Counted from the stretch's first letter, positions 36,884 through 46,094 are shown. The stretch: DNA of 64,000 nucleotides from VRUE01 sp963728835 (GCA_963728835.1 CAVSKZ010000002.1:434001-498000), one strand, 5' to 3'. The notes: generated by a model not told the origin, from the sequence alone. Translations and numbers: made by a program.

Positions 36884-37759
36884 GGCGTCCCCCCCATTCG
36901 CGCTGGCGTTCAGCTGGGAGACGGGGGCAGCAGCCTTGGGCTTGTCGGCCTTGAGCCAGGGCGGCGCGGTGGTGCCGAGCTTGACGACCAGGTACATGTG
37001 CGCCCCGATCAGGGCGATGATCGCGCCCGGGAGGAGCAGCATGTGGATCGCGTAGAAGCGCGAGAGCGTCGTCGCCCCGAGCTCCGGGCCGGCGCGCAGG
37101 AAGTCGCTCAGGTAGGGGCCGACGACCGGGCCGGTCCCGTTGATGTTGATGCCGACGACCGAGGCCCAGAAGGAACGCTGGTCGAAGGGCAGCAGGTACC
37201 CGGTGAAGGCCATCGTCATCGTCAGGATCAGCAGCACGACGCCGATCACCCAGTTGAGCTCGCGCGGGTACTTGTAGGCGCCGAAGAAGAAGGTCCGGCC
37301 CATGTGGAGGAAGATCAGGATCACCATCACGCTCGAGCCCCATTTGTGCATGCCGTGCACGAAGGCGCCGAGGAAGACCTCGTTGTTGATGTGGGAGATC
37401 GAGGCGTAGGCCTGAGTCGTCGAGGGGGTGTAGAACATCGCCAGGAAGACGCCGGTGACCGCCTGCACGATGAAGGCGAAGAGCGTCGCCGAGCCGAGCG
37501 TGTAGAACCAGTTGGTCCCCTTCGGCACCTTGCGGTAGAGCATCCCGGTGAGGAAGCCGGAGGCGGCCGTGCGCTGGTCGAGCCAGGCGAGCGCGTCGAC
37601 CGGCGCTTCGACGGCGCGGTCGGTGAGCTTCTTCGCGTCGGAGGGACGCTCCGGCGGGGCGGTCTTGAGGTCCGCCGGAGCGGCGCCCTTGGCACCGTTG
37701 CCCGCGCCCGGCTTGGCCGGTTTGCGGAGCGGGGCGGGAATCAGTGAGTCGAGCTTCAT
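36878..37759 (-). CDS. qcrB: Menaquinol-cytochrome c reductase cytochrome b N-part (b6-like)
   Basis: 293 residues: a hydrophilic Pro/Ala-rich N-terminus of about 60 residues, then four membrane helices. Heme b ligands are in FVHGMHKWGSS with GRTFFFGAYKYPRELNW, and in SRFYAIHMLLLPG with IGAHMYLVVK. TGYLLPFDQRSFWASVVG is the conserved Qo-side segment. The protein is short, as for b6-type split cytochromes b; the rest is encoded by the next gene. Its stop codon lies inside an arm of element B3. Confidence 0.92.
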   Translation of the reverse strand: MKLDSLIPAPLRKPAKPGAGNGAKGAAPADLKTAPPERPSDAKKLTDRAVEAPVDALAWLDQRTAASGFLTGMLYRKVPKGTNWFYTLGSATLFAFIVQAVTGVFLAMFYTPSTTQAYASISHINNEVFLGAFVHGMHKWGSSVMVILIFLHMGRTFFFGAYKYPRELNWVIGVVLLILTMTMAFTGYLLPFDQRSFWASVVGININGTGPVVGPYLSDFLRAGPELGATTLSRFYAIHMLLLPGAIIALIGAHMYLVVKLGTTAPPWLKADKPKAAAPVSQLNASANGGDAG

Positions 37760-37771
37760 CGCCGGCTAGCC

Positions 37772-38452
37772 TCAGCTGCTCGGGGGCGGGAAGGTGGACG
37801 GGCGGGGCGGGTACAGATATTCCCAGATCCCGCCGGTGAACTCGCCAGGGTCGCGGGCGCGGACCGGCTCCAGCTGGGAGGTGACGCTGTAGCGCGGGCC
37901 GACTTCGACCTGGCCCCCCTTGATGCGCGTCTGGAACTGGTCCAGGGGACGCACCGGCGGGCCGCCGATCCGCTTGCCCTGGAAGTCGTAGACGCCGCCG
38001 TGGCAGGGGCAGATGAAGTTGCCGGCGGCCTCGACATAGCGGACCGGGCAGCCGAGGTGGACGCAGCGGTTGGAGACCGCGATGACCTGGCCGGGCTCCT
38101 CGCCCAGGTCCCTCGAGCTCTTGCGGATGTAGGCGGTGGTCTTCCCGGCGTCGCCGATCCCCTCCGTCTCGGTGAAGACGACCTGGCGATAGGTGTCCTC
38201 GACGAAGTCGCCGACCGGGCCGACGCCCTCCCAGCGCTCCTTGCCGCGGTGGAAGATGGGCGCGACCGCGAAGCCGACCGCGGGCAGGATGATCGCCGCT
38301 CCGGCGACGCCGCCGAGGCCCTGGGCGGCGACCGTGAAGGCGCGCCGGCGCGTCATCGACTCCCCCTCGAAGTAGCCGGGGGGTTTCGGTTGGGGCCGCT
38401 CCGGCCGACCGGCCGCCTCGGCTCCGTTTTGCTTGTCCGCTCCGTCGCTCAA
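37772..38452 (-). CDS. qcrA: Rieske iron-sulfur subunit of complex III
   Basis: 226 residues. An N-terminal Pro-rich segment is followed by a twin-arginine-type signal (MTRRRAFTVAAQGLGG) and a membrane helix. The 2Fe-2S cluster motifs are CVHLGC and CPCHGG, with the usual spacing, and GGPPVRPLDQF follows. It transfers electrons from menaquinol to cytochrome c. It heads the cluster qcrA-qcrB-b/c-menG-polyprenyl synthase. Export should depend on the TatAC system encoded at 32.8-33.8 kb. Confidence 0.94.
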   Translation of the reverse strand: MSDGADKQNGAEAAGRPERPQPKPPGYFEGESMTRRRAFTVAAQGLGGVAGAAIILPAVGFAVAPIFHRGKERWEGVGPVGDFVEDTYRQVVFTETEGIGDAGKTTAYIRKSSRDLGEEPGQVIAVSNRCVHLGCPVRYVEAAGNFICPCHGGVYDFQGKRIGGPPVRPLDQFQTRIKGGQVEVGPRYSVTSQLEPVRARDPGEFTGGIWEYLYPPRPSTFPPPSS

Positions 38453-38477
38453 CAGCTCACCTCAGGAGGTACGGAGT

Positions 38478-38924
38478 CTATTGACTCGCGCCACGGCGTT
38501 GCTCGCCCCCGACCGCGAGGGCCGAGGTGCGCCACAGGTCCGGCACCTCGTCCTCGCGCTCCTCGGCATGGAGCTGGGCACAGCGGGAGATCAGATCGGC
38601 GAGCACCGCCACCGCCTCCGGGTCGCCGAGGGCGGCAAGCCCTTCGATCCCGAGCGCATAGAGGTAGTCGCCCGCGAGCAGGGCGAGGTCCTCGTCGTGG
38701 CCGCGCAGCAGGCGGGGCTGGCCGTAGTGCAGCAGGTAGCCCTCGCGCACCGACTCGACGACGAGCGCGTACTCGGCGGGGGCCGGTGCGGCCCGGGGGC
38801 CGGCAGCGGCGAGCAGGCCGAAGACCGGCTCCTCGGCGGCCTCGACCACGTGCGGGGAGATCGGCGTGTCCTCTGAGCGCAGGCGCTCGGCGAGCACGTC
38901 GAGCGCCTGGCCGGGCTCAGGCAT
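38478..38924 (-). CDS. Small helical protein of unknown function
   Basis: 148 residues, mainly Ala/Leu/Glu-rich helices. The segment LLRGHDEDLALLAGDYLYAL recalls the GDxLxA helix region of polyprenyl synthases and the HepS-type helper subunit of heptaprenyl synthase, but no catalytic DDxxD is present. The gene overlaps the hemL end by 8 bp and precedes the Rieske gene by 25 bp on the same strand. A link to quinone or heme metabolism is inferred only from context. Confidence 0.65.
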   Translation of the reverse strand: MPEPGQALDVLAERLRSEDTPISPHVVEAAEEPVFGLLAAAGPRAAPAPAEYALVVESVREGYLLHYGQPRLLRGHDEDLALLAGDYLYALGIEGLAALGDPEAVAVLADLISRCAQLHAEEREDEVPDLWRTSALAVGGEQRRGASQ

Positions 38925-40137
38925 CGAGGGCCTCGGCGGCGGCGTCGAGGGTGCGGTCGATCGAGTCCTCGTCGTGGGCGAGGGAGACGAACCAGGCCTC
39001 GAACTGGGATGGCGGCGGATAGACCCCGCGCTCCAGCAGGGCGCGGCAGAAGCGCGCGTGGGCGTCGAGGTCGCAGGCCGAGGCTGTCGCGAAGTCGGCG
39101 ACCGCCTCGGCGCTGAAGAAGAGGGTGAGGAGGCCCGGCACGCTCGCGACCTGCAGGGGGCGGTCCCGCGCGAGGGCCGTGAACCCGTCGGCGAGACGCT
39201 CGGTCAAGTCGCGCAGACGCCCATAGGCGCGATCGTCGAGGCGGCGCAGGGTGGTCAGGCCTGCGGCGACCGCGAGCGGGTTGCCCGACAGCGTTCCCGC
39301 CTGGTAGACGTCGCCGGCGGGAGCGACCCGCTCCATCAGCTCGCGCGGCCCGGCGTAGGCCGCGGCGGGCAGGCCGCCGCCGAGCACCTTGCCGAGCACG
39401 GTCAGGTCGGGCTCGACCCCGTAGAGCTCCTGGGCGCCGCCGCGGGCGACGCGGAAGCCGGTGATCACCTCGTCGAAGACCAGCAGCGCACCTGCCTCCG
39501 CGGTGGCCGCGCGGAGGAACTCGAGGAATCCCTCGGCGGGCGGCACCACGCCCATGTTGGCGGCGACCGGCTCGGCCAGGACCGCGGCGACCGGGTGGTC
39601 CGCCAGCGCCCGCTCGACCGCCTCGCGGTCGTTCCAGGGCACGACGACCGTGCCGGCGGCCTGCGCCGCGGTGACCCCCGGGGTCGCCGGGATCGCCAGC
39701 GTCGCCAGGCCCGAGCCGGCGTCGGCCAGCAGGCCGTCGGAGTGCCCGTGATAGGCGCCGGAGAACTTGACGACCACCTCGCGGCCGGTCACGGCGCGGG
39801 CCAGCCGCACGGCGCTCATCGCCGCCTCGGTGCCGGAGCTGGTCATGCGCACCATCTCGACCGAGGGCACGCGGGCGGCGACCTCCTCGGCGAGCTCGAC
39901 CTCGGTGGCGGTCGCGGCGCCATAGCTGGTGCCGCCCTCGGCGGCTTCGCTTACGGCGGCGAGGACTTCGGGGTCGGCGTGGCCGAGGATCAGCGGCCCC
40001 CAGGAGCCGACCCAGTCGAGGTAGCGGTTGCCGTCGACGTCGACCAGCTCGCAGCCTTCGCCGCGCTCGACGAAGATCGGCTCGCGGCCGATCTGCCGCA
40101 TCGCCCGCACGGGGCTGTTCACACCGCCGGGAAGCAC
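38917..40137 (-). CDS. hemL: Glutamate-1-semialdehyde 2,1-aminomutase
   Basis: PLP enzyme forming 5-aminolevulinate in the C5 heme pathway. Motifs: LPGGVNSPVRAM, SGTEAAMSAVRLARA, GAYHGHSDGLLA, VFDEVITGFRVA and the PLP-lysine segment LGKVLGGGLPAAA. From GTG 40137 the product has 406 residues but lacks about 16 usual N-terminal residues. The frame upstream continues with a convincing family N-terminus (SHERSADLYRRALQ) back to an ATT at 40185, with no ATG, GTG or TTG. The real start may be non-standard or obscured by an error. Confidence 0.93.
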   Translation of the reverse strand: MLPGGVNSPVRAMRQIGREPIFVERGEGCELVDVDGNRYLDWVGSWGPLILGHADPEVLAAVSEAAEGGTSYGAATATEVELAEEVAARVPSVEMVRMTSSGTEAAMSAVRLARAVTGREVVVKFSGAYHGHSDGLLADAGSGLATLAIPATPGVTAAQAAGTVVVPWNDREAVERALADHPVAAVLAEPVAANMGVVPPAEGFLEFLRAATAEAGALLVFDEVITGFRVARGGAQELYGVEPDLTVLGKVLGGGLPAAAYAGPRELMERVAPAGDVYQAGTLSGNPLAVAAGLTTLRRLDDRAYGRLRDLTERLADGFTALARDRPLQVASVPGLLTLFFSAEAVADFATASACDLDAHARFCRALLERGVYPPPSQFEAWFVSLAHDEDSIDRTLDAAAEALDA

Positions 40138-40177
40138 CTGCAGCGCGCGGCGGTAGAGGTCCGCCGAGCGCTCGTGG

Positions 40178-41263
40178 CTAGGAATGCTCGGCCTCCCAGG
40201 CGGCGTACTCGTCGGTGAAGTAGTGCAGGCGGATCTTCTTGTACTCGGTCGACGAGTAGAGGGTGGCGCGGTCGTCGGGGCCCATCCCGCACTCCTCGGC
40301 GATCGAGTCGAGGATCGCGTCGCACTCCTCCTTGGAGCGGCCGTGGGCCATGGTGAAGACGCTGTAGGGCCAGTCCTCGTAGGTCGGCCGCTGGTAGCAG
40401 TGGGAGATGCCGCGGAAGGAGGCCATCCGCCCCCCCGTCTCCATGATCTCCTCCTCGGGCACCTTCCAGACGCCCATGCCGTTCGCCGAGAAGCCCGCGC
40501 GGCGGTGGAAGAGGATCGCCGCGACGCGGCGAAGCAGCTTGCGGTCGACCATCCCCCGCAGGTGCTCGAGCAGCTGCGAGGTCGTCATTCCCACCTCCGC
40601 CGCAGCCTCGTCGTATGGGCGTTCGACCGGCTGCATCGGGCCCTGCAGGGCGCGGATCACGGCGATGTCGCGCTCGTCGTAGGGCTGGGCTTCCAGCTCA
40701 CGGGGCGGGGCCGCCTCGACGGCGGCGGCGAGGGCCTCGGTGCCCTTCTCCATCTCCAGGTTCATGTTGATCTTGAACAGGGTCAGCGTCGGCAGCTCGC
40801 GCATCGACTCGGCTCCTGTCTCGCGCATCAGCACGTCGAGGGTGCCGGCGAGCCCGAGCCCGGAGTCCGGCGGAGTGGCAATCGTGAACCAGAGGTTGAA
40901 GTCGTGGGTGCGCAGGTAGTTGTGCGAGACGCCGGGATGGGAGTTGACGATCTGAGCGGCCCGCTGGGGGTGCTCGGAGTCGACCTTGGCCGCGACCAGC
41001 ATCGACTCGTAGCCGAGCGCCCGGGTGTCGAAGATCGGCGTGATCTCGCGGATGATCCGCTCGTCCAGCAGGCGCCGGGTCCGCGTGAGGACGTCGTCCA
41101 TCTCCAGCTCGGCCTCCGAGGCGAGAAGGGCGAACGGCTCGGGGTCGAGCGGGAAGCTCGACTGCAGCAGGTTCATCAGCCGCTTGTCGGTCTCGTCGAG
41201 CGGGATCGCGGCGCCGTCCTTGCGGGAACGGGCCTTGGACTGCGGGGTCTTCACTGAATCCAT
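40178..41263 (-). CDS. Fused siroheme decarboxylase-like (AhbA-AhbB/NirDL type) protein
   Basis: 361-residue protein made of two Lrp/AsnC-like halves. Half 1 (about 20-170) has GVSHNYLRTHDFNLWFTI; half 2 (about 185-355) has HCYQRPTYEDWPYSVFTMAH followed by GRS. These match the signature segments of siroheme decarboxylases (HNY..R...NLWF and CY.RP...WPY..F.M.HGR), not ordinary Lrp regulators. In known systems AhbA and AhbB form a heterodimer making didecarboxysiroheme; here both halves are in one chain. Position between hemB and hemL supports tetrapyrrole work. Its start overlaps the hemB end. Confidence 0.82.
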   Translation of the reverse strand: MDSVKTPQSKARSRKDGAAIPLDETDKRLMNLLQSSFPLDPEPFALLASEAELEMDDVLTRTRRLLDERIIREITPIFDTRALGYESMLVAAKVDSEHPQRAAQIVNSHPGVSHNYLRTHDFNLWFTIATPPDSGLGLAGTLDVLMRETGAESMRELPTLTLFKINMNLEMEKGTEALAAAVEAAPPRELEAQPYDERDIAVIRALQGPMQPVERPYDEAAAEVGMTTSQLLEHLRGMVDRKLLRRVAAILFHRRAGFSANGMGVWKVPEEEIMETGGRMASFRGISHCYQRPTYEDWPYSVFTMAHGRSKEECDAILDSIAEECGMGPDDRATLYSSTEYKKIRLHYFTDEYAAWEAEHS

Positions 41264-42222
41264 GCGGCCGCCTCCTTCGCGTAGTAGGTGACGATCGCGT
41301 CGGCGCCGGCGCGGCGGATCGAGGTCAGGGTCTCCAGGACGGCGCTGCGCTCGTCGATCCAGCCGCGCTCGGCGGCGGCCTTCAGCATCGAGTACTCACC
41401 GGAGACGTGGTACGCGGCGACGGGCGCGCCGGTGGCGTCCTTGACCCTGCGCACGACGTCGAGGTAGGCGGTGGCCGGCTTGACCATCAGCATGTCGGCG
41501 CCCTCTTCCAGGTCGAGCTCCGCCTCGCGCACCGCCTCGGCCGCGTTGGCGGGGTCCATCTGGTAGCCGCGGCGATCGCCGAACTCTGGCGTCGACTCCG
41601 CCGCGTCGCGGAAGGGGCCGTAGAAGGCGGAGGCGTACTTCGCGCTGTAGGCGACGATCGGAACGCCGGAGTGGCCCTCTTCGTCGAGCTGGTGGCGAAT
41701 CGTGCCGACGCGCCCGTCCATCATGTCGCTGGGGGCGACCGCGTCGGCGCCGGCCTCGGCGTGGGAGATCGCCGTTTTCGCCAGCAGCTCGACCGTGATG
41801 TCGTTGTCGACCTCGCCTTCGCGGACGAAGCCGCAATGCCCGTGCGACGTGTACTCGCAGAGGCAGACGTCGGTGATCACGGTCAGGTCGGGGTGCGCCT
41901 CCTTCAGCGCGCGAACCGCCATCTGCACCACGCCCTCGTCGTCGTAGGCGCCCGAGCCGGACTCGTCCTTCGAAGCCGGAATGCCGAAGAGGAGCACCGC
42001 GCCGACCCCTGCACTCGCAAGCTCCGTCCCCTCCGCAACCAGCTCCGAGATCGAGAAGCGCTCGACGCCGGGCATCGATGGGATCCCCTCGCGCACCCCC
42101 TCGCCGGCAACGACGAAGAGGGGCTGGATCAAGTCCTGCGGCGAGAGCTCGGTCTCGCGGACCAGGGCACGCAAGGCCTCGGTGCGCCGCAGGCGGCGCA
42201 TGCGTGTGGCGGGGAATGGCAC
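41251..42222 (-). CDS. hemB: Porphobilinogen synthase (delta-aminolevulinate dehydratase)
   Basis: Condenses two 5-aminolevulinate molecules to porphobilinogen. The 323-residue product from GTG 42222 contains the zinc-site cysteines in DVCLCEYTSHGHCG, the first Schiff-base lysine region SAKYASAFYGPFRDA, and the second catalytic lysine in MLMVKPATAYLD. The longer upstream open frame is antisense to an ABC gene and non-homologous. It is first in the hemB-ahbAB-like-hemL run, and divergent from an ABC transporter operon. Confidence 0.96.
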   Translation of the reverse strand: MPFPATRMRRLRRTEALRALVRETELSPQDLIQPLFVVAGEGVREGIPSMPGVERFSISELVAEGTELASAGVGAVLLFGIPASKDESGSGAYDDEGVVQMAVRALKEAHPDLTVITDVCLCEYTSHGHCGFVREGEVDNDITVELLAKTAISHAEAGADAVAPSDMMDGRVGTIRHQLDEEGHSGVPIVAYSAKYASAFYGPFRDAAESTPEFGDRRGYQMDPANAAEAVREAELDLEEGADMLMVKPATAYLDVVRRVKDATGAPVAAYHVSGEYSMLKAAAERGWIDERSAVLETLTSIRRAGADAIVTYYAKEAAAWIQ

Positions 42223-42327
42223 TGGGGCGAGTTTAGGGGAGGGGTTTGGGTGGGGCTCTCGGGAAATGCTCAGGCTCAAGCGGTGCATAACACCCGAAGC
42301 CGGTCGAGGCGGATAGCGTTTGCCGTC

Positions 42328-43068
42328 ATGGAGGCGGCAACCGGGACAGGCGCGGCCGTGATCGAGGCGCGGAGGCTGGTCAAGCGCTTTGGGGAGCGAG
42401 AAGCCCTGAAGGGGGTCGACTTCGAGGCTTCCGCTGGAGAGCTGGTGGCTGTCATCGGCCCGAACGGGGCCGGGAAGACCACGCTGCTTTCGATCCTCGC
42501 AGGGATTTCGAAGGCCGATGAGGGTGAAGTTCATGTGCCGGAGGGGGAGGTTGGGTGGGTGCCGCAGCAGGCTGCCCTGTACCGGCGGCTGACGGTCGAG
42601 GAGAACCTCCTGCTGTTCGCCCGGCTGGAGGGGCATGACGATCCCCATGCCTCGGTCGCGGAGATGCTGGATCTGACGGGGCTGGCCGAGCGGCGGGGTG
42701 AGGTGGTCGCGCGGCTGTCGGGCGGCAACCAGCAGCGGATCAACATCGCGATCGGGCTGCTGGCACGGCCGTCGGTGCTGCTGCTCGACGAGCCCAGCGT
42801 CGGGCTCGACCCGCGCCAGCGAGCGCGGCTGTGGAAGTTCGTCTCGGCGCTGGCGGAGACGAACGGCACCACGGTGATCTTCTCCACTCACGACATCCAG
42901 GAGGCCGAGCGCTACGGCGGGCGGCTGCTCGTGCTCGCCGACGGCGAGGCGCTCTTCGACGGCTCCCCCGACGGGCTCCTGGAGGCGGTGCGGAACGAGG
43001 CGCCGGAGGCGGCCGAGGAGGACTTCGAGACCGCTTTCGTCGCCTTCCTCCACCACAGGGGCCACTGA
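42328..43068 (+). CDS. ABC transporter ATP-binding protein
   Basis: 246 residues from ATG 42328. Walker A GPNGAGKTT, Q-loop WVPQQAALYRRLTV, signature LSGGNQQR, Walker B VLLLDEPSVGLD and switch His in FSTHD are all intact. It belongs to the ABC-2 export class (CcmA/NatA-like). The stop overlaps the start of the permease gene (TGATG), so the two form a dedicated exporter. The substrate is unknown; the position beside heme genes does not prove a heme role. Confidence 0.92.
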   Translation: MEAATGTGAAVIEARRLVKRFGEREALKGVDFEASAGELVAVIGPNGAGKTTLLSILAGISKADEGEVHVPEGEVGWVPQQAALYRRLTVEENLLLFARLEGHDDPHASVAEMLDLTGLAERRGEVVARLSGGNQQRINIAIGLLARPSVLLLDEPSVGLDPRQRARLWKFVSALAETNGTTVIFSTHDIQEAERYGGRLLVLADGEALFDGSPDGLLEAVRNEAPEAAEEDFETAFVAFLHHRGH

Positions 43069-44420
43069 TGCGATGGCTCCTGCTCAAGGACCTTCAGATC
43101 CTGCGGCGCTCGCCGCTGCAGGCGGTCCTGCTCGTCGCCTACCCGGTGCTGATCGCCGTCCTGGTCGGCTTCGCGATCTCACGCTCGCCGGAGAAGCCCA
43201 GGGTCGCCTTCCTCAACGACGTCCCGGCTGACGCCCGGGTCAGCGTCGGCACCACGGAGCTGCCGAACATCGGCGTCGACGAGCGCATCTGCGCCCGAGT
43301 CGAGTGCGTCCGCGTCGAGAGCCGTGCCGAGGCGATCGAGGAGGTCCGCTCCGGCGACGTCCTCGCCGCCCTGATCCTCCCCGCCAACCTGGTGAGGCGA
43401 ATCAACTCGCTCTCGACGCCGTTCCCCAAAACCCCTGAGATAGAGGTGGCCGTCAGCGAGGAGGACCCGGTGAAGGCGCGGCTGGTGAACGACCGGATCG
43501 ACGCGCTGATCGCGCAGGCAAACCTCGTGATCGCACGGCGCATCGCGGGCGAGGGGGGCAAATTCCTCGACCTCGTCCTCGACGGCGGCGACATCCGGGT
43601 GATCGGCCAGACGATCGAGATCCTCGGCTTGCGCAACAGCGCCCGCATCGTCGAATCGCTGCGCCCGGCGCTCCCCCCGGGAGAGCTTCGCGACTCGGTC
43701 GACCGGGTGATCCGGTTCACCACCCTGGCCCGCAACAACCTCTCCACGGGTGCGCCGCTGCTGACGCGGCTCGCTCAGCCGATCGCGGTCGACAAGGAAG
43801 TGGTCGACGGCTCCTCCCCCCCGCTCGAATCCTTCGCGATCGCGGTCGCCGCGACCTTCACGCTCGCCTTCGTCGTCGTCCTGCTCGTCGCCGGGTCGCT
43901 GGCGCTGGAGCGGGAGGAGAACGCCTTCCCCCGGCTCACCCGCGGACTGGTCTCGCACTCCGGCCTGCTGGCCGAGAAGGTGGTGCTGGGCGTGGCCGTC
44001 GGGCTGGCGGTGACGCTGCTGATGCTGGCCGGCCTCGCCCTCTTCGTGCCCCTTCACTGGAGCCGCTTCGGCCTCTGGCTGGCCGCGATCGTCGCCGGCG
44101 GAGCCGCGCTCGGGGCGGCCGGTGCCGCGCTCGGTGCCGCGGCCCGGGAGGTTCGCACCGTCTCCCTGCTTGCCTTCATGGTCACCCTGCCGGTGGCCTT
44201 CCTCTCCCTGATCCCCGCCGGCGCCGTCGGCCCGGCGCTCACCGACGCGATCGACGTCATCACCGCCCTCTTCCCCTTCAAGCCGGCACTGGACGCGATG
44301 ACGGCTGCGCTCGACCCCGCCGGCGCCGACCTCGGCGCGGCCCTCCTGCACCTGGCGGCGCTGATCGCCGCCTACGGCCTGCTCGCCCGATTTGCGCTAC
44401 GCCGCTTCGCCGCGGTCTAG
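43068..44420 (+). CDS. ABC-2 type transporter permease
   Basis: 450 residues: membrane helix at about 18-38, a large extracytoplasmic domain of about 220 residues (residues 45-265) and five C-terminal helices (from about 262 to 445). This YhgE/ABC-2 arrangement is typical of exporters for lipids, polymers or small molecules. The C-terminal region includes EREENAFPRLTRGLVS between helices 2 and 3. The start overlaps the ATPase stop. It is intact, and a convergent gene ends 11 bp beyond it. Confidence 0.88.
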   Translation: MRWLLLKDLQILRRSPLQAVLLVAYPVLIAVLVGFAISRSPEKPRVAFLNDVPADARVSVGTTELPNIGVDERICARVECVRVESRAEAIEEVRSGDVLAALILPANLVRRINSLSTPFPKTPEIEVAVSEEDPVKARLVNDRIDALIAQANLVIARRIAGEGGKFLDLVLDGGDIRVIGQTIEILGLRNSARIVESLRPALPPGELRDSVDRVIRFTTLARNNLSTGAPLLTRLAQPIAVDKEVVDGSSPPLESFAIAVAATFTLAFVVVLLVAGSLALEREENAFPRLTRGLVSHSGLLAEKVVLGVAVGLAVTLLMLAGLALFVPLHWSRFGLWLAAIVAGGAALGAAGAALGAAAREVRTVSLLAFMVTLPVAFLSLIPAGAVGPALTDAIDVITALFPFKPALDAMTAALDPAGADLGAALLHLAALIAAYGLLARFALRRFAAV

Positions 44421-44431
44421 CACTCGCACGC

Positions 44432-45302
44432 CTACGGGATTTCGATTGGCGGAACGTAGGTCGGGCCGAATTTCGCTTTGACCGACGCCGCGCCGCCTAT
44501 CGTGACCACACAGGTGCCGGCACCCGAGCATCCGCCCCCCGACCACCCTTCGAAATTCGACCCTTTGCCTGGCGTTGCAGTGAATTCGACGACTTCGCCG
44601 GCGTAGAAGGAGGCATCCATCGAGGAGCAGGTCACCCCGCAGTTCACGCCGGACGGCAGGCTCTTCACCGTACCCTGGCCGGCGCCCTCCTTGACCAGGC
44701 TGAGGCTGTATTTGGGGTCTTCGCCGAAGAGCGCTTCCACCTCGTGCTCTTCGCCCATCGTCACTTCACAGGGACCGGAGCCGGTGCAGTCCCCGAGCCA
44801 TTCGACGAAGTGGAAGTGCTTGGCGGGCGCCTGGTTGAGTTTGACTTTGGCGCCTTCTTTGAAGCCGGCCGTGGTGGTCGAGCAGTTGGCCAGGCAGAGG
44901 ATGCCGCCCGGATAGCTGGTCACCTTGCCGAGGCCCGAGCCCGGAACCTTGGAGACGGTGAGTGCTGGAGACGCGACGAAGGTCGCGGCTATCGATTTGC
45001 TCGTAGGCACCGTCACCGTGCACTGGGTCCCGTTGATACCGCCTGTGTCGCATCCTTTCCAGCTGAGGAAGAGCCCGGTCGGGTCCGGGACTGCGGTCAG
45101 CGTGACTTTTCCATCGGGCACTTCGACTTCACAGGACGGTGGTGGGCAGATACCCCATCCCGGAATGTGCACCGTGCCGGGCCCGTTGACGATCACGGTA
45201 AGAGGAGCTGCCTCCTTCGAGCAGCGCGGGGGCCGCACCTGGCAAAGCAAGCGCAAATGCCGCCAGGAGAACAGCGGCCACCCTGAAGCGAGGGAGCTTC
45301 AC
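44432..45302 (-). CDS. Secreted protein with InlB/Big-like bacterial repeats, frame broken once
   Basis: GTG 45302 begins a signal peptide (FRVAAVLLAAFALALPGAAP). About three to four beta-repeats follow, each of about 70 residues: G..G.V.S.P.GI.C...C, F..G..V.L...P......F..W.G.C.G...C.V.M...., and AxF. Examples are GTVKSLPSGVNCGVTC and FEGWSGGGCSGAGTCVVTI. The frame shifts near 45225 in CTCGAAGGAGG; removing one A joins the signal to the repeats, giving 289 residues. Such repeats occur in cell-surface proteins. No catalytic or anchor domain is visible. Confidence 0.78.
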
Positions 45303-45377
45303 ATGCTCAGGCTAGCTTGGGTTTTCAAAAAAGCAACAGGAAGTTTTTGGTAATCCGTACCCCAAACCGTGGGTGAG

Positions 45378-46068
45378 TCAGCCCGCGGTCGAGAACGGCC
45401 GGCGCTCGAGCTGGGCGCTCCGGGCCTGAGCCAGGTTCGGGTCGGTGACGCCGCCGAGGACGAAGGCGTCGATGCTCTCCTCCGGGCAGAGCTGCAGGCG
45501 CAGGCGCTCGAGCACCTGGGGCTCGCCCAGCTCGGCGAAGCGGCGGGCGCGGGCGGGCACGGCGACGAGAGCGACCTCGTTTCCGTCGGCCAGCAGGCAG
45601 CCGTGGCGGCTGACGTAGGCGGAGAGCCTGCGTGACCGCCTCGCCGCTGTGCAGCTCGCAGGTGGCCGTGTCGAGAGCCGTCAGCTCGTAGTTGGGCTCG
45701 GTCGCCGAGACCAGGCGCAGCTGCTCGGCCGTCAGGTGGATGATCGCCACCCTCGCCGTGGTGCCGGGGCTGCGCTGGAGCGTCGCCGGCACGGCTCCGT
45801 AGGCGGAGAAATGGGCCGAGTAGACGACGTCGAAATCGTGCAGCCAGGCTGGCTCGACCAGCACCGGGTCGGCGCTGAGGGTGAGCTTCCGGGCCAGCAC
45901 TTCGGGCGAGGCGTTGGAGCCGTAGACGAGCAGCCGCGAGCGCTGCTCGTCGTCGATCTCGACCTCCGCCGGGTCGAGAGTGCGGTGCCCCTGCTGGACG
46001 AACGGGCGTGCCGGCACCGCGTACGGATAGCGCATCGCGCGCTCCAGGATCTCGCTGTCCTCGCTCAC
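45378..46068 (-). CDS. Gamma-glutamylcyclotransferase-like fold protein, frame broken once
   Basis: Begins at 46068. The motif LLVYGSNASPEVLARKL at about residues 46-62 resembles the YGSN substrate loop of the gamma-glutamylcyclotransferase/AIG2 fold, followed by VYSAHFSAYGAVPATL and VAIIHLTAEQLRLVSATE. The frame changes near 45625 (ACGCAGGCTCTCC); one-base removal continues as SRHGCLLADGNEVALVAVPA and gives 229 residues. The function is only a fold-level guess. The nearest neighbours, across element B4, are ymdB and secreted proteins. Confidence 0.65.
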
Positions 46069-46094
46069 GCCTTACACCCTTGCGCATTTCGCAG

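Noticed and set aside
40178..41263. Plain AsnC/Lrp transcriptional regulator
   Set aside because: The duplicated architecture and the NLWF and WPY..F.M.HGR-type segments fit siroheme decarboxylases better, and the gene sits inside a heme cluster.
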